A stretch of 64,000 bases of DNA from Rhipidocladum racemiflorum (lineage: Eukaryota; Streptophyta; Magnoliopsida; Poales; Poaceae), in the NCBI GenBank assembly GCA_036346355.1, contig CM070576.1, positions 56,095,712 through 56,159,711 of the forward strand. The letters are read 5' to 3'. Below are positions 45,329 through 56,834 of the stretch, in pieces (position 1 is the first letter of the stretch; each line of letters starts with the position of its first letter). A model generated the notes under the pieces. It saw nothing but the letters and a program-made list of their open reading frames with translations. It ran no database searches and was not told where the DNA came from. The translations under genes were made by a program, and so were the position numbers.

Positions 45329-46874
45329 CAGGGTTCGCAAAACCGCCTTTCTCGCGCGAAAACCGCGGTTTTCGCCCGTACCGTGGCGGCTCGGTAATAC
45401 AAAGCCGTCGGTTTTCGAGGAGAATTCAAATTGCAATTCAAAATTTTTAAAAAATTTAGAAAAATTTAATGAAAAAATTCCTAAAATTAGTATTAATTGT
45501 TGTATGATCTCTGGCATAAAAAGTTTTTGAAAAAACAAATTTTAAAGACATCTTTGAGCCATTCACATGTGATTGAAGTTCTGGGTTCATGTTGAATGAG
45601 TTGTTCATGTAATTGAAGCTAGGTATAAAAGTAGATAAGTTTAATATGTGAGTTGTATGATTAGTTTTGTTTTCTCATTGATGTAGTTGTATATTTGTAT
45701 GTGTTCATCGTATATTTGTATGTGTTCATGTTGAATGAGTAGTAAAATGACAGTAAAAACTAGCTTGTATGTGAGTTGTATGAGTAGTTTTGTTTTCTCA
45801 TTGATGTAGTTGTATATTTGTCTGTGTTCATCGTATATTTGTATGTGTTCATGTTGAATGAGTAGTTGATGACTTGATGCGGTACATGTTGGCATGTTTT
45901 CCATACTCCAAAAATACCATAGTATTGGCAATACCATGGTTTTCAAAACAGAATTTTTTGGGTTGCTTCCAAACACCATGTTGCAAAAAATACCATGGTA
46001 TTCTCCAAAACCATGGTTTTGCTTAGAAACTATGAAAATACTTTGTTGCCAAACAGGCCCTAAGTGTTCACGCAACAATACTAGCCGTAGCCCCGAAGGT
46101 AATGTTTCATTTGTATATTCCATTTCATTGCAACTTGATATTATACTAATATAGCATCCATACAGGTTCAACATGGCCTATGCCTACTTTACAACTTCGA
46201 TTGAAAGGTATTATAACTTAAATGGTGTTGGCAATTGAATGGTAATGAAATTGCGCATGATTTTGCTACATGATTATGTAAATATGTATCTTTGCACCTG
46301 TCTGATTGTAATATTGCAATGAAAGATTATTCATTGATATATTATTGTGAAATGTCTAATTTACAACTTCCAAATGTCTAAAATATAGCAAAGATCATGT
46401 CGAATTTTTTTTCCAAATTTAGAAGATATCATTCTGGAGTTTTTTCATGTCTTCACATACCTTATTTATATATTTATTATATTTTTATTAAAATTTAGCC
46501 TTCCCAGTATTTTTTAAAAATTTTACAAGATTTTTTTTTGCATTTTCCCCTATTTTTGGTGATTTCCCCTATTTCCTCGGTTTTGATTGTTTTTCTTCTC
46601 ATTTTCCGCGGTTTTTCGCCTAAACCGATCGGTTTTAGCCCAAAACCGAACGGTTTCGGTTTGCACGGTTTGCATCAAAAATCGCTCGGTTTCTCGCTAA
46701 AACCGAGCGGTTTTTCGTCAAAAACCGCGGTTTTCTCGCGCGAATTTGACTCGAATTCAAACTCGTTTGAAAATGCAAACCATTCGGTTTTTCGCGGTTT
46801 TCGTTCGGTTTTTCGCGAAAACCGGTACCGCCGGGGTAGCGAGATTCGCGCTCGAAACGGTTTTGTGAACCCTG
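45329..46874. mobile_element. CAGGGTT-family hAT-like element, copy 2 (1,546 bp), TSD gttgcgcg
   Basis: It starts CAGGGTTCGCAAAACCG and ends TTTTGTGAACCCTG. A perfect 8-bp duplication gttgcgcg is at 45321-45328 and 46875-46882. Both ends are loaded with aaaccg/cggttt words. The middle holds other sequence: a 123-bp tandem duplication (45645-45890) and a MITE-like block (45885-46072). The MITE-like block ends ccaaacaggcccta and carries accatggt palindromes. This is the longest family member here. It may be nearer the parent element, but no transposase ORF is visible. Confidence 0.88.
45645..45890. repeat. 123-bp unit in two tandem copies
   Basis: gtgagttgtatga(t/g)tagttttgttttctcattgatgtag... 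starts at 45648 and again at 45771. Each unit ends in cgtatatttgtatgtgttcatgttgaatgagtag. Within each unit gtatatttgt(a/c)tgtgttcat is itself repeated. Confidence 0.8.
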
Positions 46875-46882
46875 GTTGCGCG

Positions 46883-47227
46883 TACGTGCGTCGCGTGGAA
46901 GTACTGGGTTTGCTAGCCTCGCTAAACTTTTTTTCGTATCTGGTCCTTCACTAATAAATTTATAAAAATATTTTTCTTATCAATCACCAAAAGACATAAC
47001 AAGTGACATCTGACACTCGATAGACTTTTTAACCCTCGACAAGCCTATCGACTGCATAATAGCACTGGACCTACCTCGGTGCCGTGCTTCTCCAGCTCGG
47101 AAGAAGGTCATGTGCTCAATTTCATGTTCGGTAGAAGGCCTACTAAGCTCTTCATGTTGACAGCTTCAGTCGTCGACCTGCTGCAGGCCTAGAAACTTAC
47201 CGAGATCCACAAGCGCTTTAGGTAACA
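46883..47227. other. Spacer between two mobile elements, no gene seen
   Basis: About 345 bp lie between the hAT-like element and the solo LTR. No ORF or repeat was recognised. Confidence 0.4.
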
Positions 47228-49900
47228 TGAAACAACCCTCAAAAATTCAAAACGAATTTATTCGGTTTTTGTTTGAATTCGCGTTTGATTTGGATTTGGA
47301 AATTTGAAACCGAGTTTGAATTTCAAACCTGTTGGGCCGTTTTCCTTTTCTTCTTGGGCCTTGCGGCCTGCTCCTGTTCGGCCCGTCGGCCTGCCTCCGC
47401 CCGGCCCAGCTCGCCGGCCAGCTCGCGGCCGGCCTCTTGCTGCCCGTGTCAGCCAGCCCTCCGCCTCCTCGCCTCGGCGCGGTCACGCTCGTCTGCTGCC
47501 AGCGCCTCGCGCCTCCAGACGCTGCCGCGCCGCCCGCCTCCTCGCGTGGTCGCAGCCATGGTGCCATACGCCGCCTGCCGCTTCGCCGCTGGCTGCTTGC
47601 CGACAGCCGTCGCCGCTGGCGCCGCCGCTGCGCCTCGCCTCCTCGCCGGCACTTTGCTCCTCGCTCCGCCCTATAAAACCCCGCCTCACCGCTTCTCCAC
47701 TCGCCCGCCTCCTCGCCGTGGTGAGTCCTCGCCCTCGCGCCCGCCGCCTCGGCCCGCCGGCCATGTTCGCGCCGCCGCCGCTGCCCTCGCCGCCTCGCCC
47801 TGAGCCCTAACCCTCCTGTACGCGCCGGCGACGGGTGGGCCTGCCCGTCGACCTCCCTTCCTCTCGCCGGTGGCCCGCCCGCCTCCTCGCCCGTGCGTCT
47901 TTGGCGGCCGGCCAACTGTCCGGCGCCAGCGCCAGCTAAATGAGCCACGGCCGTTAGGGCCGTTGGATTCGGCCCGAACAAGAAAAGGATTTTGGATTTT
48001 AATTCAATTATTAATTTCCAAAATTCGTTTTTAATTCCAAAAATAGCCCGGAAAATCCCGAAAAATCCCGGAAAAGCCCAGAGCCCCACCAAATACTTTT
48101 CCCGAACCGTTTCGATCCCCTGAGTCCAGAAATGTTGTCCGTTCCCAAATCCGAAACTCAAAAAATCTCCAAATCCCAGTTTTGCCCTCCGTCCCTTCAG
48201 GCTCGATTCGGTTTTCCGTTTGATTCCGTTTTCTTTTTCGGTTATTGTTTTGTCGTTTATTTATGTTGGTTGACTTTCCGCGTTAGATTCGACCGTTGAG
48301 ACGCCAGTGGAGCCGGAGCAGTCCCTGGAGTCGGAGCAGTTCCCGGAGCAGACGTCGGACCAGACGGGAGCACAGTACGACTACTTCCTCGACGACTCAT
48401 CCGATCCAGCTGCCTCGCAAGGCAAGCCGTACACCTTTGATCATATTGATCCCAATCATGCCATGCTATAGTAGTAATTATTTTATATCGCATTATTTTA
48501 CTGTATGTTGAATTATTGAAATCCGGTATTTTAGAATGACATGATAATTAGGTAATGCCGAATTTGCTTACTGAAACCTCCTTGAAATATTGAAACCCTA
48601 TTAATCCTTTGGAACCCTAGTTAACTGCTTATTGCCATGAATAGGTTAGACTATACTGCTAGGTTAGTTCAAAACCTGGATTTAAAGAAAATGCTGCCGA
48701 ATCTCCGATTCGGATTGTTTATAAAAGTCTTTGCGATCGAGGGGACGATGTCGGATTAATCCGGAGTGGATGAGATTCGATCCCTACCGTGGTGATTAAT
48801 GCCTTGGTTGAGTGCAGTGGCAGATGCTGCGAGTAGGAATGGGTTTGTGGATGAAGGCTTAGTCTTTGGCAAAAGTGTAAGATTAATAATCCCCTTGAGC
48901 AAAGTAAATAACTTAGTTCCGCTCAACCACAGTCGGATGGTCGATGACCCATATCCGACACGGCTCATTAAGTTAATCATTCTGAGATAATAATTGGGTG
49001 TCTTGGTGGCTACCATTCTCTGGAAGAGAATGGGGACCGAGCCTTCCCTACAGGAAATGGACCGGAGGGGTGGAACGGGAATGGTCCAGAGTGACATTCT
49101 TGGTTCTCACAACGGTAGACGCTAATGGGGACCCTGAGTCCAAGGTAGCGGTACTATCGGTAAACAACTAAAGGACAGGAATGATTAAACGAAATGCTGT
49201 GATAATCTAAACTGGGCCACATGCATTTAAGTTGCATGAAACTCGCGATTGGCATAAAGGTTATAGATATCTTGTGGGTAAAGCTGAGCCGCTCTGCAGA
49301 GTTAATCTTAATTGTAATCGATTACGCCGTACTTCCGGTAAATGAAGTTAAGTTGGAATCGGGGTTGATACCCGTAACTAAGCTCAAGTTACTGTTTTGG
49401 CATTTGTGAATGGATTGGTTAAGTGTTGTTGAACCTTGTGAAATTCAAATTACTTATTTACGGGTTTGTGCTTCAAATGTAAAATGAATTACGAAATAAA
49501 ATTGCATCCAGATACTTAACCCTACTGCCATCCCTTGATTTCCCCTACATATAGTATTCAGTGGTTCCGTACGACTTGTTGAGTACTCCCGTACTCACCC
49601 TTGCACCCCCGCCCTTTCAGAGTTCGAAGAAGCTGGAGCCTACCAGGAGATCGTAGATGGCGATTTAGTCTGGTTCTAGGTTTTTGTCTTCGCTCAGGCC
49701 CTGCCTGTGGTTTCTCTCTTTTGGTAGTGAAAGTCTAGAAGCTTGGATGCTTCTCTTGTAAAACCGGTCGTTAGACCAACTATATTGAATAAAAAGTGTT
49801 GAATTGGCTTTTGACCAGGTAATTTTACTCTTGTTTTACAATGATTAGTCTTCTGGTAGCTGTGAGTTTCAGCTTGCCCCTAAAAAGGCGGTCCGTCACA
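47228..49900 (+). mobile_element. Solo LTR (2,673 bp), TSD taaca
   Basis: The segment starts TGAAACAACCCTC and ends GGTCCGTCACA. The perfect 5-bp duplication taaca is at 47223-47227 and 49901-49905. Its two ends do not repeat each other and there is no gag-pol, so this is one LTR left by recombination between a pair. A TATA box (tataaaa, 47672-47678) gives plus-strand polarity, and gaataaaaagtg near 49790 may be the polyadenylation signal. About 47330-47940 is very GC-rich and opens long spurious frames on both strands. The tail contains gttgagtactcccgtactcaccc, a word typical of some Ty3/gypsy LTRs (family knowledge). Confidence 0.85.
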
Positions 49901-50218
49901 TAACAGTCTTGTGTACCTTCCACTATCAGAAATAGCACCATTTTTACAAATTTATTTGGAAGCGAATCAAATTTGTAATAAAAAAAAGTTTGTCAGTCAC
50001 GATGAACAAACGGATGACTATCAATGAGTAACTGAACTGAAAAGAAAAAGAGAGTAACTGAACTGAAAAGACATAGTAAAGAATTGGCATGGATTATGGG
50101 TCACTGCCCATTTCAATTGAGACGTGCGAATTTACGGGCTTCATCGTTTACTTAAGTGAACTAGCAAATTTACTCGCGCAACCGCGCGACTAAATATTAT
50201 GATACGATTATCTTTAAT

Positions 50219-50497
50219 GGCAACATATCTAGTGCTAATGAGACATTAGGTGCTACTATGCTAACTCTAACTATCAGCCTTTGGATCCATCATGTATGAC
50301 TGAGATTAGCATAGGTGGAAACCCACCTTGCCACATGAACCTTTTTTTAGAAAACCCCTTAGAGCTTATTTCTCTCTTAGAGTTGGATAGAAGGCTTCCA
50401 CCTTCCTTGATTTGGACCACCCAAACACAATCCAATGGTTACTATCTTGAGTTATCATGTTAGCATCCAATTAGGCATTAGCACTAGATATGTTGCC
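50219..50497. mobile_element. Mutator-type MITE, 9-bp TSD atctttaat
   Basis: Perfect 22-bp inverted ends, ggcaacatatctagtgctaatg and cattagcactagatatgttgcc, bound 279 bp. The 9-bp duplication atctttaat (50210-50218, 50498-50506) is the length made by MULE transposases. There is no coding capacity. Confidence 0.92.
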
Positions 50498-50554
50498 ATC
50501 TTTAATATATAACTATATTTTCTATAATTGTGTATTTTTTATATAACTCTAATA

Positions 50555-50840
50555 CTCCATTTGTTCTAAAATATAAGACGTACTTTGACTTTGCACAAGG
50601 ATTAAGATTGCGTTGAAATTAAGAAAGGTATGAGAGAAAATAACTTGGATGTCCCCACTTAATTGTCTTGAAAGATGAAAGATATATTGCTTTATGTGGG
50701 TGGTAATGAATAAATGTATATGATTGAGAGAGAATAAATAGAGGTATAAAAGGAAATGCTTCATTAAATTTACATGTAAGCCTTATATTTTCGTATAAGA
50801 TCATTCAAATTGTACGCCTTATAAATTGGAATGGAGGGAG
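50555..50840. mobile_element. Stowaway-type MITE (TA target)
   Basis: The ends ctccatttgttctaaaatataag and, inverted, cttataaattggaatggagggag are the usual Tc1/mariner Stowaway termini of grasses. They are flanked by TA on both sides (50553-50554, 50841-50842). Length is 286 bp. Confidence 0.85.
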
Positions 50841-50920
50841 TATCTATATGTGATTAATATGCACCATTATAATCTCGTTCCACCAAAATAAGTGGTGGAG
50901 ATCCTTGGACTCTTTATTTT

Positions 50921-51178
50921 AATCTAAATTGTTATAACCCGAGTCCGCTAGATAGACGGCTAGATATTTTTTAAAAAATAATAACATCCGATGACGGTTG
51001 CAATTAGGGTCCACCAGATTAAGGCCCAGATGTTTTGCTTTTCTCTTTCTTTTAATCTAAACCGTTATAACCTGGGTCCGTTAGATAGACGGTTAGATAT
51101 TTTCTTTTAAATAATAACATCCAATGGTGGTTGTAATTAGGGTCCACCAGATTAAAAACCAGATCTTTTACTTTTTTT
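50921..51178. repeat. Tandem duplication, 133-bp unit
   Basis: aatctaaattgttataaccc...agatagacggctagatatttt...gggtccaccagattaa (from 50921) is repeated from 51054 with about 10 % differences. Each unit has one atagacgg(c/t)tagat box. Confidence 0.75.
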
Positions 51179-53356
51179 ATGAGAATTTTTAGTTTATTTC
51201 TCTTTTTCGAAGCGACTTTCATCTGCTTTCAATATATAATAATTTATGGGCTTCTTCTTTCCTCAGGTACTACTATTACGTTGCATTGGTACTGTAAATG
51301 TACACAGCTCATTTACGTTCGCGAAGAGGTTGTTCTAGAGAAGGTTCTCCATTCTGTAACGATAGCTGTTGTAAAATTACTTGTCTAGTGTTTTTGACAA
51401 ATTATATATGTGAGTACTATTTTGCAGTCAATTTCATGTTGTGTTTATTTATCCATTGATAATAGATACCGGAACAAACTTGGGGACGACCAATGGATTT
51501 AGGTAACATTTTTTTTAGAGAGCACAACATATTTATATCGCAGTTGGAACCTTAGGATGCTACTACGTACTGGTGATATTAAAAGCATTGCCTCTAGTCT
51601 TTTCGTGTATAATTGTGTGGTGCTCCCGCATTGAAACATATGATGCACCATGCATAGCACGTTGGATGCAAGCAGGGTGAGCGCATGCTAAGATTTGCTT
51701 GTATCGGGCACGTGTGCATGCAGGATGGTTTAGCAATTACCGGCAAAGGTTGGGTGGTTGGCGGTAGCTAGGTGGGGTAGTGGACTAGTGGTGTTATTCA
51801 ATCAAATTGTTTCGGATGCGTCTTAAATCAAGACTCGCTATGTCAGAAAAATTTATATTAGATCATTTATTACTAATTCTTTTATTCAAAAACCGTCGAC
51901 GATAATAATAAGAAACTTATCGCAAACGACTCTAGCTCGCCATAAAACCGCCTTTGAATTTATAAGCACCACCTCCGTCCATAATTCACCAACTGTGCCA
52001 GTTATGTCATCGTACAAATCCAGATGCACGGCCGGTTATCTATATTCTAAATATGCGTGTTGCGTGAATGTTTTTACCAACAACCGACTTCTGTAGTTCG
52101 ACAAGGACAAGCGTGCTTCTGTCCCGATCGATAGATTTTTTTTAAAAAAAAAAAATCTTCGACGGAACGTCTGTGCCGTACGCATATTTGTTGAATTAAA
52201 TAAGCAGCAAGTAGGCGGCCAACGATCAACAATGTAATGCCATCTGTAATTTAATTACGCGTGACATACACACAGGTTGGGCTAAATACAACGATCAATT
52301 CGATCAAATGATGCAATATTCGGTGGAACAACACGCTGCTATCTTTCTGGCGCGTCGGCCATCCATTGCTTTGCAATCGATCAAGCAGCGCGACTGGTTT
52401 ACGCATTGATCGAACCTTGCCCTCTACTCTTGGCGATCGTTTAATCACTTGGCTAGCCATGCGATCAAGGAAGAGCTAATGCTGACACAAGATCCGAGGC
52501 AAATCCCTTGTCCACGGTGTCACGTACGGCTCCAGCGGGGAATAGCCTCGATCGCGTGGTCTTCAACCCTTGTCTCTTCCAGAGAATGAGATGGGCAGCC
52601 AGCTCGGGCTTTCACCACGAACCTACAGTGCCTGGCGCGTACTGCGTCATGGTAGAATAGTGAGTGGATCAGGGGACGGTCGGGGTGGTCGGGGCGCTAC
52701 TGCAGCACTCTACTGCGCGGTGCGACCCCTACGTTTGCAGCCGGTTAATTGTTGGTACGGCCGCGCGGGGCCGTGGCTCCGACGTTCAGGCTTGGGAGCC
52801 GCATGGTATTTTCTTCGATCTCTGGCTCTCTTTCCGTGAAAAAAAAAAAACTGTGAATATAGTTTTGTTCCCCACCGTAGAAGCATCGGTGGGTGATACG
52901 TTATCTACTGCATTCAATTACTGTGGCAGATCGCTGGCACCGTACCTAACGTGCACGGCGAGCCACCGTGGTACCCAAGCTTGGTGGGATGGGATACCGC
53001 GGTGCCCGAACTCGGCAGGTATTCGCCGAGGTGCCCGAGCTCGATAAGAAGGTGAGGCCGTCACCTGCTGCGCCTGTCAGGAAGCAACCACGGTAAACGG
53101 AGTCGTTGCGATGTCGGTGACCTTCTACGATAGGTTAGGCGTATCGTCTGTTGATACTTTCGTGATCGAGGTGAGACGTATCATCTATTGATACTTCTGT
53201 GACCGAGAAGAGATTATATTTACAATTTTGTTGGAGAAAAGGAAAGAAATGTGCAGAGGGAGACCAGATAACCGAGGCTTCCTCCTTGTGCTCCCCTCTC
53301 GCCTGTAGTACAAAGTGTTGTATGCATACGGTACGAGCAGGAACGTGTATTATTCG
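51179..53356. other. Intergenic, no gene seen
   Basis: 2.2 kb without a credible gene. ORFs at 52570-52839 and 52664-53047 overlap each other and have no family signature. Near 53104-53210 a short word pattern (tgatactttcgtga / tgatacttctgtga) is repeated twice. Confidence 0.4.
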
Positions 53357-54011
53357 GGAAATTTTGTATTTAATACAACTTTTGACTCGTATTTACGAAA
53401 TAATACAATAGTTTCGTGTATTTACAAAAAACCAGTGATGTCCGGTACCTGAAAAACTGAAACTGCATGCCCGGTTCACCAAAAACCGGACATGGCGTAT
53501 TCGGTGTACCAAAAACCGGACAAGAGTATTTTTTTAATTTTAAATTCCCATGTCCGGTTTACGATAAATCGGACATGGTTTTTCTTCTTCTGATTTTTCA
53601 ACCAGAGCTAATTCAAATGCAAATAACTTGCGTTATACAACTCCAAATTCAATGAGACAACTTTATAAATTTGTGTAAAATCATTTAGATTGTGAATATG
53701 CAAATATTTTAGTTTTGATTATTGTGCAGCAAATGATGTCCAAGTCACGGTAAATTCGGATTTTCCATGATCGGTTATTGCGTATTCGGATTTTCAAAAA
53801 CCGGTTATTGCGTATTTACAAAATTAAAATTTCATACCCGGTTTGGTTATTTTGGTTATATTCTCTCGCTAAAATAGCATATGATATTTGTCTTTAGGGG
53901 TACCGCTCTATATTGCATGATAAAATTTTCTATTTTAATGTATGTGTGATAATCATAAAGTTGCACGATAAAGATAAAGAAAAAGAAGTAAACATATAGT
54001 TACCCCGGCCG

Positions 54012-54575
54012 CAATGTGACTGCAACCTTCCGGCGAAGATGATGCAATCTACGCACGGAGATACGGCCGCCCGCGCTCACTACTGTTGTGCCCGCGGCTA
54101 CGAGGTAAACCTACAGGTGTCCAAACAATACAGGGTAACACTACCATTTCATGCATCGTTTTTTTTTGTTTTTTGTTTTAACACAAGGACCGGGGTTGCT
54201 TCTTCCAATGGATCGATGGGCCGGAACAACGTGACTACGAATTTATCTACAACTGCCACGACGCCTACCCCACTTCGCCCGAGAATTTCGCCCGGTGGGA
54301 GAGGCCGTCGGGATATATCCCCGTTCTAGATCAACCAGAGTGCAAGGCCGGTGGGCAAGGGACCAACCAATCGGTGAGTTTCATGCGACATGCTCATATT
54401 TTAGTTATAAAGTAGTAATTCTAAACCAGTTCATCGCATATAGGGCTTAAAAAAGAAACTTGCGAAATTGCTCAAGTCAAAGGAGAAACCTCCTCAATGG
54501 CCACATGAAAGCCTCGAATTTTGCGAACACGGGCTGCAGGCAGTGGTTGAATTTCAGCGTTTGTCACTTCTGTGA
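54012..54575 (+). CDS. GRF-type zinc-finger protein piece inside the MULE, three exons
   Basis: Exons at 54012-54104, 54188-54373 and 54444-54575 join in one frame through GT/AG introns and end at a stop (54573-54575). Exon 1 reads CDCNLPAKMMQSTHGDTAAR and then AHYCCARGYE. Exon 2 starts DRGCFFQWIDGPEQRDYEF. Together these give the C-x-C ... R-x-Y-x-C ... C-x-F-F-x-W pattern of a GRF-type zinc finger, a putative nucleic-acid-binding fold common in plant proteins of unknown role (family knowledge). Exon 3 is a Lys-rich helical tail (KKLAKLLKSKEKPP). The frame is open at its left edge without an ATG until 54039, so the true start is uncertain. Function unknown. Confidence 0.6.
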
Positions 54576-54580
54576 AAGCC

Positions 54581-54733
54581 ATGTCTCAAACGTCGAGCTC
54601 AGCGAATCGGAGGGCCCTTACGCTTGCCAATGCAAGGCGAGTCGATTGCCCTAACTGCCATGTGGAAGCTAATGTGCTCTACTCCACTCCGGCAAATAAT
54701 GGTCGGGTGTCTTACAAATGCCCTTTTTACTCT
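54581..54733 (+). CDS. Start of a second GRF-like zinc-finger frame inside the MULE
   Basis: An ATG six bases after the previous stop opens MSQTSSSANRRALTLANARR, then VDCPNCHVEANVLYS and GRVSYKCPFYS. This is a C-x-x-C ... GR-x-x-Y-x-C module like the first half of a GRF zinc finger. A gtacgtg donor follows at 54734, and an acceptor (tttcttcag) lies near 54764, but the right arm of the MULE starts soon after. It looks like the 5' half of a gene placed behind the 3' half of a relative. Partial. Confidence 0.5.
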
Positions 54734-55468
54734 GTACGTGAAAATGTAGTTCGATTTCTTCAGGTTTTGATGATTATTCTTCTTTTCGACTTGTCTATTT
54801 CTTGTGAAATCTTCTTTTTGTTACGTTCTCAAAGCATGTCATCGTCATCATGTGATATGGAGCGGTACCCCTAAAGACAAACATCATATGATGTTTTAGC
54901 GAGAGAATATAACCAAAATAACTAAACCAGGCAGGAAATTTTAATTTCGTAAATACACAATAACTGATTTTTGAAAATCCGAACACACAATAACCGATTA
55001 TGGAAAATTCGAATTTACCGTGACTTAGACATCATTTGCTGCACAATAATCAAAACTAAAATATATTTGCATATTTATAATCTAAATGATTTTACATAAA
55101 TTTAAAAAATTGTCTCATTGAATTTAGAGTTGTATAGCAAAAGTTATTTGTATTTGAATCAGCTCGGGTTGAAAAATCAGAAAAAAAAAGCAAAAAAAAA
55201 AAAAAAACATGCCCGGCTTATGGTAAACCGGATATGGGAATTTAAAATTCAAAAATACTTTTGTCCAGTTTTTGGTACATCGAACATGCAATTTCGTTTT
55301 TCCAGGTACCAGACATCATTGATTTTTTTTGTAAATACATAAAATTATTGTATCGTTTCGTAAATACGAATCACAAGTTGTATTAAATACGAAATTTTCC
55401 GTATTATTCGCTACAGGACGGGCTACGGAAATGCAGACCCGGCACGCGAGAGGATGGTGCAGTGCAGG

Positions 55469-55941
55469 CAGGGTTCACAAAACCGACGAAAATCGCTCGA
55501 AAATCGCGGTTTTCGACCGTATCGAGCCGGTTCGAAATCCTAAACCGGTCGGTAAACCGATTCAATTAAAAAAATAATTCAAAAAAATCAAAAAATTTGA
55601 AAAAATTTATGCGATGTAAACCGATCGAAAACCGGTGAAAACCGAGCGATTTTTCGAAAAAACCGACGAAAATCGCTCCAAAAACCGATAGCCTAAAACG
55701 TTCACCTCGTCGATCGGTTTTTCGAGAAAACCGACCGGTTTTTCGAGAAAACCGATGGGTTTTCGAGAAAACCGAATGGTTTTCGTTTTTTTTAAATTTG
55801 TTTTGAATGTTTTTTGTTCAAATGCTCGGTTTTGAAACTCTTCGGTTTCTAACGATTTTCGAGCGGTTTTTGGCTCGATATTTTCGAATTTCCAATTTCG
55901 GTTTTCCATCGGTTTTTTCGGTTTCGGTTTTGTTAACCCTG
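55469..55941. mobile_element. CAGGGTT-family hAT-like element, copy 3 (473 bp), TSD agtgcagg
   Basis: It starts CAGGGTTCACAAAACCG and ends TTTTGTTAACCCTG. The perfect 8-bp duplication agtgcagg is at 55461-55468 and 55942-55949. Length and sequence almost equal copy 5 (60536-61008), with about ten differences by eye. The centre is a chain of cggttttcgagaaaaccg-like palindromes. Confidence 0.93.
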
Positions 55942-55977
55942 AGTGCAGGTCCCTCCGGTCGGCACATAGTACATGCT

Positions 55978-55980
<3 letters not shown>

Positions 55981-56025
<45 letters not shown>
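55981..56025. repeat. (CT)n/(GT)n microsatellite
   Basis: About 16 ct units run directly into six gt units. A highly variable simple repeat next to copy 3 of the CAGGGTT family. Confidence 0.95.
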
Positions 56026-56195
56026 ACCCGGTGGGAAACTGGGAAGTGAAATCACAGGTGTTTGTGCTTTGCAACGTACGGTGGAATAAAAAAAGGAATC
56101 CACCGCTTGGTTATATATACATGTCACACGACGTTAGCTATATCTTAGTTTTACTAGTTATAGCTGTAGCTTTTCAGGCGTGCTTAGGATATTTG

Positions 56196-56834
56196 CAGGG
56201 TTTATCAAACCATTTTTGAACTGAAAATCAAGATCATAGCGGTACCGGTTTACCCAGGGGCGGAACTAGAGAAAAAATTATCGGGGTTCACCACTTCATC
56301 ATATATATGATAACAACTTATTATTCTTACCATTTGCTTGTTATTTGCCTCCCGGTGTCACAAGATTTAGATCAAGGAGTTCACATATACTATATATATA
56401 CAATAACATACACTACATATACTATATACATAGACTAACACACACTATTTTTTTTTTACCCGGTGTCCTGTGACACCCCCTAGCATGCACTACTTCCGCC
56501 CCTGGGTTTACCGTGAAAATTGAGCGAAAATCGTTAAAAACCGAAGCGTTTGAACAAAAAAATTCAAAACAAAATTTAAAAAAACGAAAACCGGTCGATT
56601 TTCTCGAAAAAACAGTTGGCGTCTCGAACCTTTTGGGCAGTCGGTTTCTTGAGCGATTTTCATCGGTTTTCTCGAAAAATCGCGTGGTTTTCATCAGTTT
56701 TCGAGCGGTTTTCATAAATTTTTTCAGATATTTCAAAAAAAAATTGAATTAAACCGGTTTAACGACTAGTTTAGGCTTTCGAACCGGTTCAATACTGTCG
56801 AAAACCGTGATTTTGAGCGGTTTTGTGAACTCTG
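56196..56834. mobile_element. CAGGGTT-family hAT-like element, copy 4, degraded and split
   Basis: The left end cagggtttatcaaacc (56196) and the right end ttttgtgaactctg (56834) are family termini with changes. The interior has the same aaaccg/cggttt words. The flanks show no 8-bp duplication, so the copy is old or its ends are altered. A second MITE is inserted inside it (56255-56504). Confidence 0.6.
56255..56504. mobile_element. hAT MITE nested in copy 4, TSD ggtttacc
   Basis: Inverted ends caggggcggaact / cttccgcccctg bound 250 bp. The perfect 8-bp duplication ggtttacc (56247-56254, 56505-56512) lies within the host element's own aaaccg-type sequence. Confidence 0.9.

Larger units (their letters stand above)
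53357..55400 (+). mobile_element. Long-TIR MULE (2,044 bp) carrying zinc-finger gene pieces, TSD gtattattcg
   Basis: Two inverted arms of about 560 bp (53357-53922 and 54845-55400) pair along their whole length. The outer ends are ggaaattttgtatttaatac and gtattaaatacgaaattttcc. The 10-bp duplication gtattattcg is at 53347-53356 and 55401-55410. Very long arms and a 9-11 bp duplication are typical of Mutator-like elements. The 920-bp interior has a different composition and contains plus-strand exons (next two entries), so it looks like a gene-carrying MULE. No transposase is present. Confidence 0.88.

Noticed and set aside
47247..48161. 304-codon minus-strand frame and overlapping 114-176 codon plus-strand frames
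   Set aside because: They lie in the GC-rich part of a solo LTR, overlap each other in several frames and show low-complexity Arg/Pro/Ala composition.
55607..56074. Repetitive K-P-I-G-F-S/R-K-P frames over the CAGGGTT elements (also 60674-61030, 46538-46954)
   Set aside because: Similar repeats appear on both strands because the DNA is built of inverted aaaccg/cggttt words. This is a by-product of palindromic DNA, not protein selection.
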